A DNA stretch of 64,000 bases from Colwellia sp. BRX10-3 (lineage in GTDB: Bacteria > Pseudomonadota > Gammaproteobacteria > Enterobacterales > Alteromonadaceae), in the NCBI RefSeq assembly GCF_014077505.1, contig NZ_JACGWA010000001.1, positions 930,001-994,000 on the forward strand. Direction: 5' to 3'. Both the position numbers and the translations under genes were made by a program. A model generated the notes under the pieces. It was not told the origin of the DNA. It saw nothing but the letters and a program-made list of their open reading frames with translations, and made no database searches. Positions 9,007 to 21,100 of this stretch are shown piece by piece (positions within the stretch are counted from its first letter, which is position 1; the number at the start of each line of letters is the position of its first letter).

Positions 9007-10194
9007 ATGTTTGGTAGTTTAACGGCGTTGCCTGCCGATCCTATTTTAGGCTTGTTGGCTAAATATCGTGAAGATTCAAACCCTAAAAAAATCGACTTAG
9101 GTGTTGGTGTCTACAAAAATGAAGCAGGTCATACTGCCGTTTTAAAGTGTGTAAAAGCCGCTGAAAAACATCGACTCGATACCGAAGATACCAAAGTTTA
9201 TATTGGCCCAACGGGTTCATCACTTTTTAACGAAGAAATGGCTAAATTAGTTTTTGGTCATCATAAAGTGTTGTTTGAAAATCGTGCACGCACCGTTTCA
9301 ACTCCGGGTGGTACAGGGGCATTGCGTGTTGCTGCTGAATTTATTAATTCATGCAAAGCTGGCACAACTATTTGGGTAAGTAATCCTACGTGGGCAAATC
9401 ACACGGGGTTATTCCAAGCAGCGGGCTTAATCGTTAAAACATATCCGTATTACGACTATGAAAATAAAACCCTTGATTTTGATGGCATGTTAGCTGCTTT
9501 AAAAGAAGTGAAATCAGATGATGCTGTATTGCTTCATGCTTGTTGTCATAATCCAAGTGGTATGGATTTAACCAAAGAACAATGGCAACAAGTTGCACAA
9601 GTAGCGAAAGATATTGGCTTTTTACCGTTAGTTGATATGGCTTACCAAGGTTTTGGTGAAGGTTTAGACGAAGATGCTTACGGCCTACGTTTAATGGCTG
9701 ATAGCGTTAAAGAAATGATCGTTTGTAGTTCTTGCTCGAAAAACTTCGGCTTGTACCGTGAACGTATTGGCGCTTGTACCATTATAGGCGCGAGCCCGCA
9801 CAGTGTTGACGTGGCAAACTCAGTGCTATTGACCGTTATTCGCTGTATATATTCAATGCCGCCTGCACATGGTGCTGCGATAGTTGAGACCATTTTGCAT
9901 TCTGATGAATTACGCGCTCAATGGCACAGTGAACTTAAAGAAATGCGTGACCGTATTAATGGAAATCGTCAACTACTCGTTGATAAGCTTATTGAAAATG
10001 GCGTAACGCGCGACTTTAGCTTTATTCCGCGCCAAAAAGGTATGTTCTCGTTCTTAGGCATAACGCCTGAACAAGTGCAGCAATTACAAGACGAGTACAG
10101 TATTTACATGGTAGGTTCAAGTCGTATGAGTATTGCAGGCATTGCTAACCGAAACGTTGACTACTTAGCGCAATCAATCGCAAAAGTACTGTAA
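9007..10194 (+). CDS. Aspartate/aromatic amino acid aminotransferase (class I, AspC/TyrB type)
   Basis: A 395-residue cytosolic PLP enzyme that moves amino groups between aspartate or aromatic amino acids and 2-oxoglutarate. It closely follows E. coli AspC/TyrB: ALPADPILGL at the start, LGVGVYKNEAG, HNPSGMDLT, and the PLP lysine in SCSKNFGLYRERIGA. C-terminal SRMSIAGI holds the substrate-carboxylate Arg. The length equals the family's usual 396-397. It is followed at once by a very strong terminator. By eye it cannot be decided whether aspC or tyrB is the better name. Confidence 0.93.
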   Translation: MFGSLTALPADPILGLLAKYREDSNPKKIDLGVGVYKNEAGHTAVLKCVKAAEKHRLDTEDTKVYIGPTGSSLFNEEMAKLVFGHHKVLFENRARTVSTPGGTGALRVAAEFINSCKAGTTIWVSNPTWANHTGLFQAAGLIVKTYPYYDYENKTLDFDGMLAALKEVKSDDAVLLHACCHNPSGMDLTKEQWQQVAQVAKDIGFLPLVDMAYQGFGEGLDEDAYGLRLMADSVKEMIVCSSCSKNFGLYRERIGACTIIGASPHSVDVANSVLLTVIRCIYSMPPAHGAAIVETILHSDELRAQWHSELKEMRDRINGNRQLLVDKLIENGVTRDFSFIPRQKGMFSFLGITPEQVQQLQDEYSIYMVGSSRMSIAGIANRNVDYLAQSIAKVL

Positions 10195-10203
10195 GTTATG
10201 GTT

Positions 10204-10240
10204 AAAAACTCCATGCATTATGATAATGCATGGAGTTTTT
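10204..10240 (+). terminator. Strong intrinsic terminator of the aminotransferase gene
   Basis: A perfect 17-bp inverted repeat (AAAAACTCCATGCATTA and its complement) around TGA, ending in a T run. It lies 10 bp after the stop codon. Confidence 0.95.
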
Positions 10241-10305
10241 TTATTTAGTAGAGGCAAAAACAAGCATAACTCATCAAAATAATTTCACTTTTCAACATCA
10301 TTTAC

Positions 10306-10345
10306 CTAACAAAATCCCTTAACTAACAAAATCCCTTAACTAACA
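10306..10345. repeat. Tandem 17-bp direct repeat
   Basis: Two perfect copies of CTAACAAAATCCCTTAA at 10306-10322 and 10323-10339, plus the first six bases of a third. They lie in the non-coding gap before the DUF2569 gene. The rest of that gap (10241-10582) shows no gene. Confidence 0.8.
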
Positions 10346-10582
10346 TGACTCTACTATTCATGATCATAAGCTCAACAATCGAGTGAGCTAAGTTGCCAGT
10401 AACTTAAGTTATATCCGCTTTTTATCAAACACTCATTTCAGTCTTAATAACTGTTTAACACAATATTTCTAGTGATACTTTCTAATGAGTTGATATTGTG
10501 TGATATTAATAAATAGATAATATTATGGGACGTTTATCACTAAAATATATCCATAAAAAGCAGTTAGGTACTAGGAGAATAA

Positions 10583-11083
10583 ATGGACGTTATTGATGTT
10601 GCTGCAAAGGATACTTCGAAAGAACCATGGGAGTTTGCAGGATTATTACTTTTAGTCGGCTTGGGTGTGGTAATTAGCCCTTTTAGAATAATTATAGATT
10701 TTGTTTCAACTTACCCTCCTATTTTTACTGAAGGTACATGGGATTCGATAACGTCAATGAATTCTTTAAACTATGATCCTTATTGGGGAACATTAATTAC
10801 AGTAGAAATAATTGCTAACTTAGTATTTATATTTTTAACATTTTTTTTGCTCTTTTTATTTTTTAAAAAGAAGTCTATATTTCCTAAATGGTACTTCATA
10901 TGCGCATTAGCCACTGTTTTGTTTGCCTTAACAAATTCATATTTGGTTTCTTGGATATATCCTTCCATAGAATTATGGTCAGAAGATACCATAAGGCATA
11001 TGGTTAGCGGCCTTGTTTCAATATTTGTCTGGACACCCTACTTATTTACATCAGAAAGAGCTAAAAACACCTTTATTCAATGA
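10583..11083 (+). CDS. DUF2569-like four-helix membrane protein
   Basis: 166 residues with an AGGAG ribosome site just upstream of the ATG. Four hydrophobic segments lie at about residues 18-40, 72-95, 100-122 and 135-155. The opening GLLLLVGLGVVISPFRIIID followed by a loop with Trp resembles the DUF2569 pattern (G-x-L-L-L-x-G-L-x-x-x-P). The function of that family is unknown. It is flanked by non-coding DNA, so it is probably transcribed alone. Confidence 0.65.
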   Translation: MDVIDVAAKDTSKEPWEFAGLLLLVGLGVVISPFRIIIDFVSTYPPIFTEGTWDSITSMNSLNYDPYWGTLITVEIIANLVFIFLTFFLLFLFFKKKSIFPKWYFICALATVLFALTNSYLVSWIYPSIELWSEDTIRHMVSGLVSIFVWTPYLFTSERAKNTFIQ

Positions 11084-11232
11084 TGTAGTGAACAAGATAG
11101 TAAAAATGTAAAATTATAGTCAGCTATTAACTATGGCAAAAAACCTTCTGTTTTCTGTCCTCAAAATTTAGGTCACTATGTATAAGCCCTCCGTTGGGCG
11201 TTAGTATCAAATTTTACCCAAGGAGTATATTT

Positions 11233-11637
11233 ATGATTAAGCCCAAAGCAATAGATCATATCGTATTACGCACAGTTAAATATCAACAGCTTATCGATTT
11301 CTACTGCGAGGTTTTAGGTTGTGTTGTAGAACGCGAATTGCCTGACGATATTGGTTTAACTCAGCTACGAGCCGGCGCTTCACTTATTGATATAGTGAAT
11401 GTAAATTCAACCTTAGGTGAAGCGGGTGGCGCTGCACCAAAATCTACGGGTAATAATGTTGATCACTTCTGCCTACAAATAGAAGAGTTTGATGAAAGCG
11501 AATTAAAATCTTATCTCCAAGGTAAGGGTGTAGAGGTTGGTGAATTTGAAGAAAGATATGGGGCTCAAGGGTTGGGGCGCTCACTCTATTTAAAAGATAT
11601 TGCCGGCAATAACATTGAATTGCGTGCAATAATTTAA
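11233..11637 (+). CDS. VOC (glyoxalase/bleomycin-resistance/dioxygenase) family protein
   Basis: 134 residues. The ATG at 11233 is chosen over one at 11194 because AAGGAG precedes it and the VOC fold starts right there (AIDHIVLRT). The two beta-alpha-beta repeats are visible: DHIVLRT...FYCEVLGC in the first half and NNVDHFCLQIEEFD...LYLKDIAGNNIELRAI in the second. Candidate metal ligands are His and Glu at the start of repeat 1 and in NIELRA. VOC proteins include lyases, dioxygenases and resistance proteins; the reaction cannot be told. Confidence 0.85.
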   Translation: MIKPKAIDHIVLRTVKYQQLIDFYCEVLGCVVERELPDDIGLTQLRAGASLIDIVNVNSTLGEAGGAAPKSTGNNVDHFCLQIEEFDESELKSYLQGKGVEVGEFEERYGAQGLGRSLYLKDIAGNNIELRAII

Positions 11638-11702
11638 AATAAGCTAGTTAGCTGTTCACCCAATACAGAGGTTATATAGGTATAGAATTTTGGATTATTA
11701 GA

Positions 11703-11911
11703 GTGTTTAAAGTCTTCATAGGTATTGCCATAGCATTATTTATCGTTGAGTTATTAATAGGCCATACCCTTGATGATGCAGTTTTTTTTCGATAATTGGG
11801 TCATCAATTTCAACGGCAATTTTTATCGGTACAAGGTTGTATTATTCATACAAGGGTGAGGCGTGTACTCTTTGTAACGATGCTCCAGAGACCAGTGACA
11901 AAAACGCCTAA
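11703..11911 (+). pseudogene. Small membrane-protein ORF split by a frameshift at a T8 run
   Basis: Frame 1 from GTG 11703 encodes VFKVFIGIAIALFIVELLIG and more, then stops just after eight T at 11782-11789. Adding one base there opens a second frame, SIIGSSISTAIFIGTRLYYS, ending in a Cys-containing tail (CTLCNDAPE) at TAA 11911. Together they would make a two-helix protein of about 69 residues. It could be a true pseudogene, a sequencing indel, or slippage-dependent expression. No family is recognised. The rest of 11638-12069 shows no gene. Confidence 0.4.
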
Positions 11912-12069
11912 CTACAGCACTAAAACGATAAGATTTAAGCTTACCTTTGTATTTTACTTGAAGTAATATAAACATATATGCTGATTATGAAGCACTGCTA
12001 ACAATGTGCTCAGTGATGAGTATGTACAACAAAGTTGTAATAATTAAATACACATACACTGTACTTTAA

Positions 12070-14331
12070 TTAAAATTTATAACTTGCCTCAATACCCAAT
12101 TGCCTTGCTTCTGCCTTCAACTCAGTTATAGCACCCAGTGCTGCAATTGTGTTAAATCGAAGTTCACTATATTCAGTGTTAGTTAAATTTTTGCCCCAAA
12201 GTGTTAAGGTTAATGCGGGGTTGAATTCATAACTCACATGACCATTAATCACCATAAAGTCAGTTTGTTGAGTGTATGCGTTTTCTTCTTGGTCAAAATA
12301 AAAGTCAGACTGGAAATCAAAACTTAGCTGCGCTGTTAAATCATGTCCCAGCACAAGCATTTCATGAATTATCGCACCACTAATATTCCACTTCGACGCA
12401 AAAGGTAATCTATTATCTTCAACCACGACACCATGTTGATTAAAGCTTCCCATATTGGCTTTAGGTAAATAACCAACATTCAACCGTAATTCCCAATCAA
12501 CGCTTGGTGTTAATACCAATTCAGATTCAAAACCATAAATAGTAGAGTCGCCGGCATTTTTTAATACATGATCAACCGCGATGCCTTGAGTTTGATTAAC
12601 AAATACTTGCTGGTCTTTATAATCATAATAAAATGCCGCTAAGTGTAAGCGAGCATTTTGCTGCCAAAACTGTAAATAACTACCAATTTCATAAGCATCA
12701 AGTTTTTCTGGTGCGTATTCAGATTCTGCTGCTTGCACCGGGTTGGTTGAATATCCAGCGTTATAACCGCCACTTTTATAGCCTCGAGAATAACTATAAT
12801 ATAACGATGCTTGATTATTTATTTTTTGATTTAACGCTAATTTCCCTGAAAACTCATCATCTTCTACAACACCTTTTATATCCCATAAATCAGGAATAAA
12901 AGCATTTACTAGGTCTAAATCAGCACTGGCATGGTAATCGGTTGTTTCATCGGTATAACGCAAGCCTGCGATTAGTGTGAAGGTTTGATTAAGTTTATGA
13001 TCAATTTGAGAGTAAAGCGCAAATGCTCGATTTTCTAGACGATTATCATAAAAAAATTGCGCTGGCACTGCAGCTAGTTCAGGTATGGCACGAAAGTCGC
13101 GAAATAAATCAAAATCATTTTTTTGCTTAATATCTTCACTAACATAGAACAAGCCACTGACCCAATGACTATCGCCCATTTCAACAGCTAAGCTTAACTC
13201 TTGGCTAAATAAAGTGTTATCCGTGCCCATTGAACCTTCAATAAAATTGCCCGCGCCATCGGAGTCCCAAGAATGAAAACGATCTAACGCGCGATAACCA
13301 CTAATTGATGTTAATAGCATGTCTGCATTTAGCTGCCATGCAAGTTTAACGCTAGCCCCCCAGCTTTCGGTGTCATGTTTTCGATCGGCTGTGTCGGCAT
13401 TAACCGCCCAAAAATCCTTACCACCCACTTGACTCCCAAAGTTGTCCATACATAAGTTTGAACCCGCCTGCGAGGGTGAACATCTGCCATTGCCATCAGT
13501 GCGATTAATACCCAAACTCGCAATAGGTTTTGGCTTGCCTGACCAATCTTCAAGATGAAACTTGCTGGTGATGGTTAAATCATCAAATTCAGATTTAACA
13601 ATTAAGCGCAAGTTAGTTTGCTTTAAGCCTCCATCGGGTTGACCTGGCATTTGATTTTCAGTTGAAAATTCATAATCTTGATGACTAAAGGCAAAACGCA
13701 TTGCCGTAGTATCGCTAATAGGTAAGTTCACCGCTCCTTTTAGCGAAAGCGTGTCGTACTGCGCAACACTGGCATTAATATAACCGCCAAACTCTTTTTC
13801 AGGTTGTTGCGAGCGTAAAAGAATCGCGCCGCCTGTAGTGTTGCGACCAAATAAAGACCCTTGTGGACCACGTAATACTTCTACTTGCTCTAAGTCATAA
13901 AGATTTATTGATAAATTATTAGCGCTACCAGTTACAACATCATCAGCATATATAGAAATGGGCGAAATGGTTGAGGTGTTATAATCAATCATACCAACAC
14001 CGCGAATATTAAATGCCGGTGGAGTGCCTTCTCCAGCATTATTGGTGATTTTTAAGTTTGGTACGAGCGCAGAAAGTTGCGTGGTATCTTTTAGCTGCTG
14101 GCGAGCAATTGCTTTGCCATCAATAACGGATACCGCAACACTAAGGTTATTGATATTTTGCTTACGCTTTTGTGCATAAACTTCAATAACTTCAATGTTT
14201 TTGAGCTTACTTTCAGTAATTAACACATTAGCTGGCTGATTATTATCCACACTACCAGCAAAAACAGAGAATGATACCAAAGTAACGCTAACTGAACTTA
14301 CAGCAGCCGATAGTAGATTTGAATTGAACAT
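12070..14331 (-). CDS. TonB-dependent outer-membrane receptor
   Basis: A 753-residue energised outer-membrane transporter. The ATG at 14331 has GCAGGAAATAA before it, then a signal peptide ending near FSVFAG. The plug domain spans residues 45-160: VAVSVIDGKAIARQQLKDT, then NIRGVGMIDYN, and YDLEQVEVLRGPQGSLFGRN, the hallmark end of the plug. The beta-barrel follows with YSYSRGYKSGGYNAGY and FNPALTLTLWGKNLTN, and the chain ends in a C-terminal Phe (ASYKF), as outer-membrane insertion signals do. It resembles the iron-complex or pesticin-type receptors of marine bacteria. The ligand is unknown; no transport or regulator genes adjoin. Confidence 0.93.
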   Translation of the reverse strand: MFNSNLLSAAVSSVSVTLVSFSVFAGSVDNNQPANVLITESKLKNIEVIEVYAQKRKQNINNLSVAVSVIDGKAIARQQLKDTTQLSALVPNLKITNNAGEGTPPAFNIRGVGMIDYNTSTISPISIYADDVVTGSANNLSINLYDLEQVEVLRGPQGSLFGRNTTGGAILLRSQQPEKEFGGYINASVAQYDTLSLKGAVNLPISDTTAMRFAFSHQDYEFSTENQMPGQPDGGLKQTNLRLIVKSEFDDLTITSKFHLEDWSGKPKPIASLGINRTDGNGRCSPSQAGSNLCMDNFGSQVGGKDFWAVNADTADRKHDTESWGASVKLAWQLNADMLLTSISGYRALDRFHSWDSDGAGNFIEGSMGTDNTLFSQELSLAVEMGDSHWVSGLFYVSEDIKQKNDFDLFRDFRAIPELAAVPAQFFYDNRLENRAFALYSQIDHKLNQTFTLIAGLRYTDETTDYHASADLDLVNAFIPDLWDIKGVVEDDEFSGKLALNQKINNQASLYYSYSRGYKSGGYNAGYSTNPVQAAESEYAPEKLDAYEIGSYLQFWQQNARLHLAAFYYDYKDQQVFVNQTQGIAVDHVLKNAGDSTIYGFESELVLTPSVDWELRLNVGYLPKANMGSFNQHGVVVEDNRLPFASKWNISGAIIHEMLVLGHDLTAQLSFDFQSDFYFDQEENAYTQQTDFMVINGHVSYEFNPALTLTLWGKNLTNTEYSELRFNTIAALGAITELKAEARQLGIEASYKF

Positions 14332-15133
14332 TTATTTCCTGCAATAATATTATTTTGAACCAAGATGACCATAGCTTAAAAAGTTTTGATAACTGTAATA
14401 CTCAACAATGCATTTCAAGACATTTGAAAAAAAAGAAAGCGATTAATATTTGACCTATGCCATTTTGAGGGCGACTGTTAATAATCATTGAACCCGTGAA
14501 TTTCAATTAATGCATTGTGCTCTAAGCCGCATTCATGGTTTCAACGGGTATAAGTATATTTTCATTATCAAAGAAAATCTAGCAATAGCAATTTTCAACA
14601 TAATTAAAACCCGTAGCTCATTTCATTGCCATTAATAACATTGACACTTTGGCTGATTCGATAATTTATTGATCTATGTATTGTATACAAAGGCGCTAAG
14701 TTAATAGCACTAATTAAGCTAATTAATATGACTTAATGTTAATTCAATATTTAATATTTAATAGTCACACGTATATGGTTTCAAACTCAACTTAAGTAAC
14801 TTTATTAATCTATTCACCTTACCAAATTAAATAACACGACATATACGTTTTTCAACTTTTCTTAGGTCGTTTATTAAACACTGGCAACATCGCCCAACAA
14901 CTTAATTATACAACCACGCAAATATATAAGATGAGTCAACTAGGAAAATAAAACGAGAATAAGTTTGCTTAAATTATTTCGCTTGTTCTAAATTCCCTAA
15001 TGCAGTGCTAAGTTGTACAATAAAGTGATCTGCTTGGTACTAAATAACAAAGACTATGATAAAACCTTGTTGGGTATATCTCAAATCCGCAGTATTTGAA
15101 TAAGACATAAATTGAGTAAGGCTGTAAATACCA
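14332..15133. other. 800-bp intergenic region between divergent genes
   Basis: Very A+T-rich with no ORF supported by a ribosome site. It lies between the divergent TonB receptor and the giant sensor kinase and must contain both promoters. No Fur-box-like palindrome, tRNA or clear hairpin was seen. The length is unusually large for this window. Confidence 0.5.
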
Positions 15134-18100
15134 ATGGTAAACTTTCAAGACTACACCTTCGTAAAGGAACAGCAAGAAGTTTCAAGCTCAGTTCAGTTAT
15201 TTGTAGTCAAAAATGATAACGAGCAAAATTTCTTAGTTAAACGCCTAAAAAAAACGAATAATTACCAAGCACTTGCTCGCTTTAAAAAGGTTTTGGCCTT
15301 ACAAAGTGAACTCTCAATCGAACAGCTAGTTGCGCCGCTTGAAATTTATGACGAACCACAATATTGTTACGCGGTATTTCCTTTTTCTACACAAACTCAA
15401 TCTCTGTCTGCATTGTCGTCAACAGCTCTTTCATTAAACAGTAAATTACAAATTTCTATTAATATTTGCCAGCTCTATGCTCAGTTGCATCAACTCGGCT
15501 TTATTGTTAATAACATTTGCCCTGATAATATTTTTATTGATGAGCATTTACAGCCAAGAATATACGACTTAAGCTTTGCAACCAAAATTTCTGTACTGTA
15601 TAAAAAGACCTCAAGTATTGCTGTTGAACGTCAATATTTAAGTACCTTAGCCCCTGAAGCTAGTGGCAGAATAAATCGTGCGATTGAGGTTTACTCTGAT
15701 TTTTATTCTATTGGAGCGAGTTTATTCAACTTATTTACCGGTCGATTACCCTTTGTTTATTCCGATGAAATGGAACTCGTTCATGCCCATATTGCAAAGA
15801 AACCCAAACTTGCCAACGAATATAATGCCGATATACCTGAATTAATCACCAATATACTTGCAAAATTATTAGCAAAAGAACCCTCGCAACGTTATCAAAC
15901 CGCAGTAGGGCTTAAAGCCGATTTTGTTCACTGTGCTAATGATTTAAAGAGTTTTGGCGAAATCCATCCTTTTGAGCTGGGTAAAAAAGACTTCAGTAAT
16001 AAACTTATTTTTTCTGCTGCTATTTTTGGACGTAAACACGAACAAGATATTTTACTGCAAGCCTTTAATCATGTTGAACAACAACAAAATAGTCAAATCT
16101 GTGTGCTCAGTGGCCACTCTGGATCGGGCAAGTCTCGACTTATTAAAGAGTTACATCGTCCCATTATTGAAAAACAAGGTTATTGTGTTTCAGGTAAGTA
16201 TGAACAATATAAAAAAAATACTGCCTATTTCGGATTAATTCAAGCGGTTACCGACCTTGTTGAACAAATCCTAGGTGAGAGTGAAGAAAGTCTAACACGC
16301 TGGAAAACAATATTCCAAACGGCATTGCAAGGTAATGGGCAATTGTTGATTGAGCTGGTGCCAGCATTAGCGCTGATAATTGGCCCGCAACCAACACTTG
16401 CCGAATTACCTGTAGAAGAAACTCGTATGCGTTTTAACTCGACAATCGGGCTTTTTCTAGAAGCATTTAGTATGCAAAATAGCATTGTTTCTATTTTTAT
16501 TGATGATATGCAATGGGCTGATATCGCTAGTATGAAATTATTGCAACATTTAGTTGAAGCGAACGTTACTACTAATCTACTGCTGATTATTGCATTTCGA
16601 GATAATGAAATAAGTGCTACACACCCATTAAATCAACTATTAGAAGAAATAAAGAAAACCGAAGCTTTTAATGCGCACATTCACCTATTACCACTCGATG
16701 CCAGCGCAATCGGGCAATTTATCGCCGCATCACTATCACTAAAGCTTGAAGTAATACAACCTTTAGTTGATATCGTTATTGAAAAAACTGCCGGTAATCC
16801 ATTCTTTATTAAAGAGTTTATTAAGTCTTTAAATGAACAATGTATATTAACTAAAAATAAAAAAAATCAGTGGCATTGGGATGAGCAACTAACACACAAA
16901 CTTAACGCAACAGACAACGTTATCGAGTTAATGGCCTTACGACTAACTCATGTATCAAAATTTGGTCAAAACATATTACATCACGCTGCCTGCATCGGTG
17001 GCATAATTCCAATTAGCTTACTAACACGAGTAGTCGGTGCAACCGATAAAGAGATTGAGCGGGAATTACGTCCTTTAATCGCTGATGGCTTATTAATTGC
17101 CTATTCACAAAACCAACAAATGGATGCATTAGAACAAATTAAGTTCTCACATGATAAAATACAACAAGCCGCTTACTTGTTGAACAACCCTGAGCCAAAC
17201 TCGCTTATTCATTACAAAGTGGCGCAATATTATCTCTCATCTGACAACACTAACCATGTAAATAATTTATCTACTGATGAGAATGTTTTTGATTACATTG
17301 AGCATATAAACTTGGCTGCTGCTTTGTATATTGAACAAGGCAATGAAACATTACTAGCTCATTTTAATAATGCTGCGGGCGTAAAGTCGTTAGAAATAAA
17401 TGACTACAATAATGCGCTCTATTACTTTGAACAGGCTGAAGACTATTTAGGTAATATGCATTGGCAGAATGAATACTCCTTAAGCCTTAGCATCGCGCTA
17501 GGCAAAGCCAATGTGCTGTATTACACCCAAGATTACGAACAAGGTAATTTACATTTTCAACAACACATTTCGCTCATTAGTGACGTTATAGATCAGGCTA
17601 GTTTTACAAAAATCCAAGTGCATACACTTATCGCGCAAAACAACATGCAAAAAGCGCTAGATTTGGGGATATCCTCCTTAAAAACGCTTGCTATTAAGCT
17701 GCCTCAAGATTGCGAAAAGCTGAATTATTTAGCTATAGAGCAACATTATCAAAGTAACCGCATTGCTAACCTGCAAAATTTGCCAGCCATGACCGACAAA
17801 CGTCAATTATTAGCCTTAGATATTCTTAATACTATTCAGACACCGGCTTATTTATTAAGCCCTGCAGAGTATATCCGTATCGCTTACGCTTCACTTGAGT
17901 TATGCCTAAATGCTGGGCTTTCTGCGCTAAGTGCTAAGGTATTTGTTACCCATGGATTATTATTATGTGGTGTATTTAGCCGTTTTGAAGAGGGTTCAGC
18001 TTTTGCTGCTTTAGCAAAAAAAGTCAATCAACAATACCCCTCTGAATCTATTTATGTAGAGGTTGAGTTTACTCAAAATGTTTCAATTTCTCCTTGGACA

Positions 18101-21100
18101 TCTTCACTGAGCAAAACATTACAACCATTAGAGCAGAATTTTTATCGTGGTATTGAGTGTGGCAGTATTGAATATGCCTTTCACTCCGCATTATTTCATG
18201 GCATGCATAGTTTATTCAGTGGTGAAGGCCTTATTGCATGCCAAACAGTAATTGCTCGCCATATTAAGGCAATGAAAAACAAAAAACAGTATTATCAGTT
18301 AGTAATAATACAAGTGTGGCAGCAGTATATTAGCAACTTACAAGATGAAAATGCTGACATCAACAATTTACAGGGTGAGCACTTTGATGAGGCATTACAA
18401 CTGCCTATTCTCATGGAAACTCAAAATGTTACTACGCTGTTCGCTTATCATTTAGCCCGAATGATCCAAGCTTATTTATTTAATAATATACCCCAGGCTC
18501 ATGCGCAAATGCTACTTGCGCAACCTTACCAACATTCAGTTGTTTCTTTATATCATTTTGGCGAGTTTAACTTTTATGCCGCGCTTATTCTTGCGCAGTA
18601 TTGCCGTAATACAAAACCTGATCAGCAAGATAGCCGCTATCATGAAAATATTGCCCAAATAAACACTCACCTTGATTTAATTACCCAATGGGCTGAAAGC
18701 AGCCCGGAAAATTATCGTCATAAAGAAACCTTGATCCGTGCTGAATTGCAGTCTTTGTTAAATGACAACGCCGCATGGCAAAACTTTGATCACGCCATTG
18801 AATTGGCAAAGCAGCATTCGGCGCCTCATCATTTTGCCCTTGCTAATGAACTTGCCGGTAATTATTGGTTAGCAGCCAATAAAAAACCGCTGGCAAGAGA
18901 TTATTATCAGCAAGCGTTTAACAGTTACCAAATATGGGGAGCAAACCATAAAGCACAACAATTGCTAAAATTACACCAAGCACTTTTAATTACACAAAAT
19001 CATAGCCACAATAGCTTGCCAAGTGATCAACAACACAATAATGCCCAAGTACTTGATCTTACCTCTGTGCTAAAAGCCTCTGAAACCTTAAGTGGTGAAG
19101 CCGACTTATCGGCTTACTTGCGCCGAATGATGGTGATCATTATTGAAAACGCTGGAGCACAAAGTGGTGTTTTATTATTAGAAAGTGATGGTATTTTAAA
19201 TATCGAAATTTCCTTGTCTCCAGAGGGAATTGCCAACACTTCACAGCAGCAGAAATTACCTTACTCGATAATCAACTTTGTTTCGCGCACGCTAAAAGCA
19301 CAAGTATTAACCAATATCAGTGTTCAAGAGCAATTTTTGTCTGATCCTTATTTTGAAGACCATCAACCAAAATCAATTCTATGTTTTCCCAGTATCGTAA
19401 AAGGGAGTTTACAAGGTATTGTCTATCTTGAGCATTATGATGTGGAAGGTGTATTTAGCTATGAGCAGGTTAACGTTTTGCAGTTGCTAGCCGATCAAAC
19501 CGCTATTTCGTTTGATAATGCCAAACTGTATCAGCTAATACTTAATTACAGTCGTAATCTCGAAAATCAAATTCATGACCGCACAAAAGAGTTGGCTGCA
19601 GAAAAAATTAAAGCAGAACAGGCAAGCCAAGCTAAGTCTAATTTTTTGGCAAATATGAGTCACGAAATAAGAACACCAATGAACGCAGTTATTGGCTTAA
19701 GTCAATTAGCATTGCGTACCAAGCTGTCAGAAACTCAACAAGATTATTTAGAAAAAATACAAGATTCATCAAAGTCATTATTAGGTTTAATTAACGATAT
19801 TTTAGACTTTTCCAAAATAGAAGCCGAAAAACTCACGTTAGAGCGCATTGAATTTTCACTACACGATATTCTGCAACGTGTGGTTAATGTCTGTACCTTT
19901 CAAGTGCATGAAAAAGGTTTAGAGTTTGTTATTGATATAGCACCAGACGTACCGAAAACATTGATCGGTGATCCACTGCGTTTACAGCAAGTTATCGTTA
20001 ATTTAGCCAACAATGCCTTAAAGTTTACTCATGCGGGTTCTATTCATATCAGTATTGAAAAACACAGTAAAAATAATCAAACATGCTGCCTAAAATTCTC
20101 GGTACATGACACTGGTATAGGCATGAGCGAAGCGCAGCAAAAAGGATTATTTCAATCATTTACTCAAGCCGACGATTCCGTCACCCGTAAATACGGGGGC
20201 ACAGGTTTAGGTTTAGCAATAAGTAAACAACTGACCGAACTGATGAATGGCGAAATTTCACTTCAAAGCGAACTCAATGTTGGTTCAACATTCAGCTTTA
20301 CTGCGACCTTTGAACATGCAGAAAAAACACTTGCAATAAATCCAACCATCAATCAAAAAATGTTAAATAACTTAAAAGTTTTAGTTGCTGACGACAGTGA
20401 TATTGCTAGAAAAGTATTAATTGAAGCCTTAGCTTATATTGAAATTTCGGCTGAAGGTGTAGAGAATGGTGAACAAGCGTTAGCTGCGGTATTATCTGCG
20501 GAAAAAAATGGCACACCTTATGATATTGTAATGATGGATTGGAAAATGCCAGCAATGGATGGCATTGAAGCAGCGAAACAAATTCAAGCACAAGCAAAGA
20601 AAAAACTTCCCCATATATTAATGGTTTCAGCTTATGATAAAGATGCAGCAAAAGCACTCGCCATAAATGTTGGCATTGATGAATTTCTTGAGAAGCCGAT
20701 AAACCAATCGGTGCTAGCTGACGCCATTATTGAATTATTAAGTAAAGAGAGTGAACGTATTACCGTGGAAAATATTCAACCTGAACTTATAGCTCCAGAT
20801 TTAAGTGCTTATAAAGTATTATTGGTTGAAGATAATATGATCAACCAACAAGTAGCGAAAGAGTTTTTAGCCGACACAAGAATTAGTGTTGAATGTGCAG
20901 AAAATGGTCTTGTCGCCCTAGAAAAAATAGCTAATCAAGCATTCGATATAGTCTTGATGGATATTCAAATGCCAGAGATGGATGGTTTAACTGCGACTAA
21001 AGAAATTCGCCAAACCTTACAATTACAAGATTTACCAATTATAGCCATGACCGCCCACGCGATGAAAGGCGATATAGAAAAAAGTATCGCGGCGGGTATG

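Noticed and set aside
10306-10345. CRISPR-like repeat
   Set aside because: Two directly abutting 17-bp copies with no spacers; simple tandem duplication.
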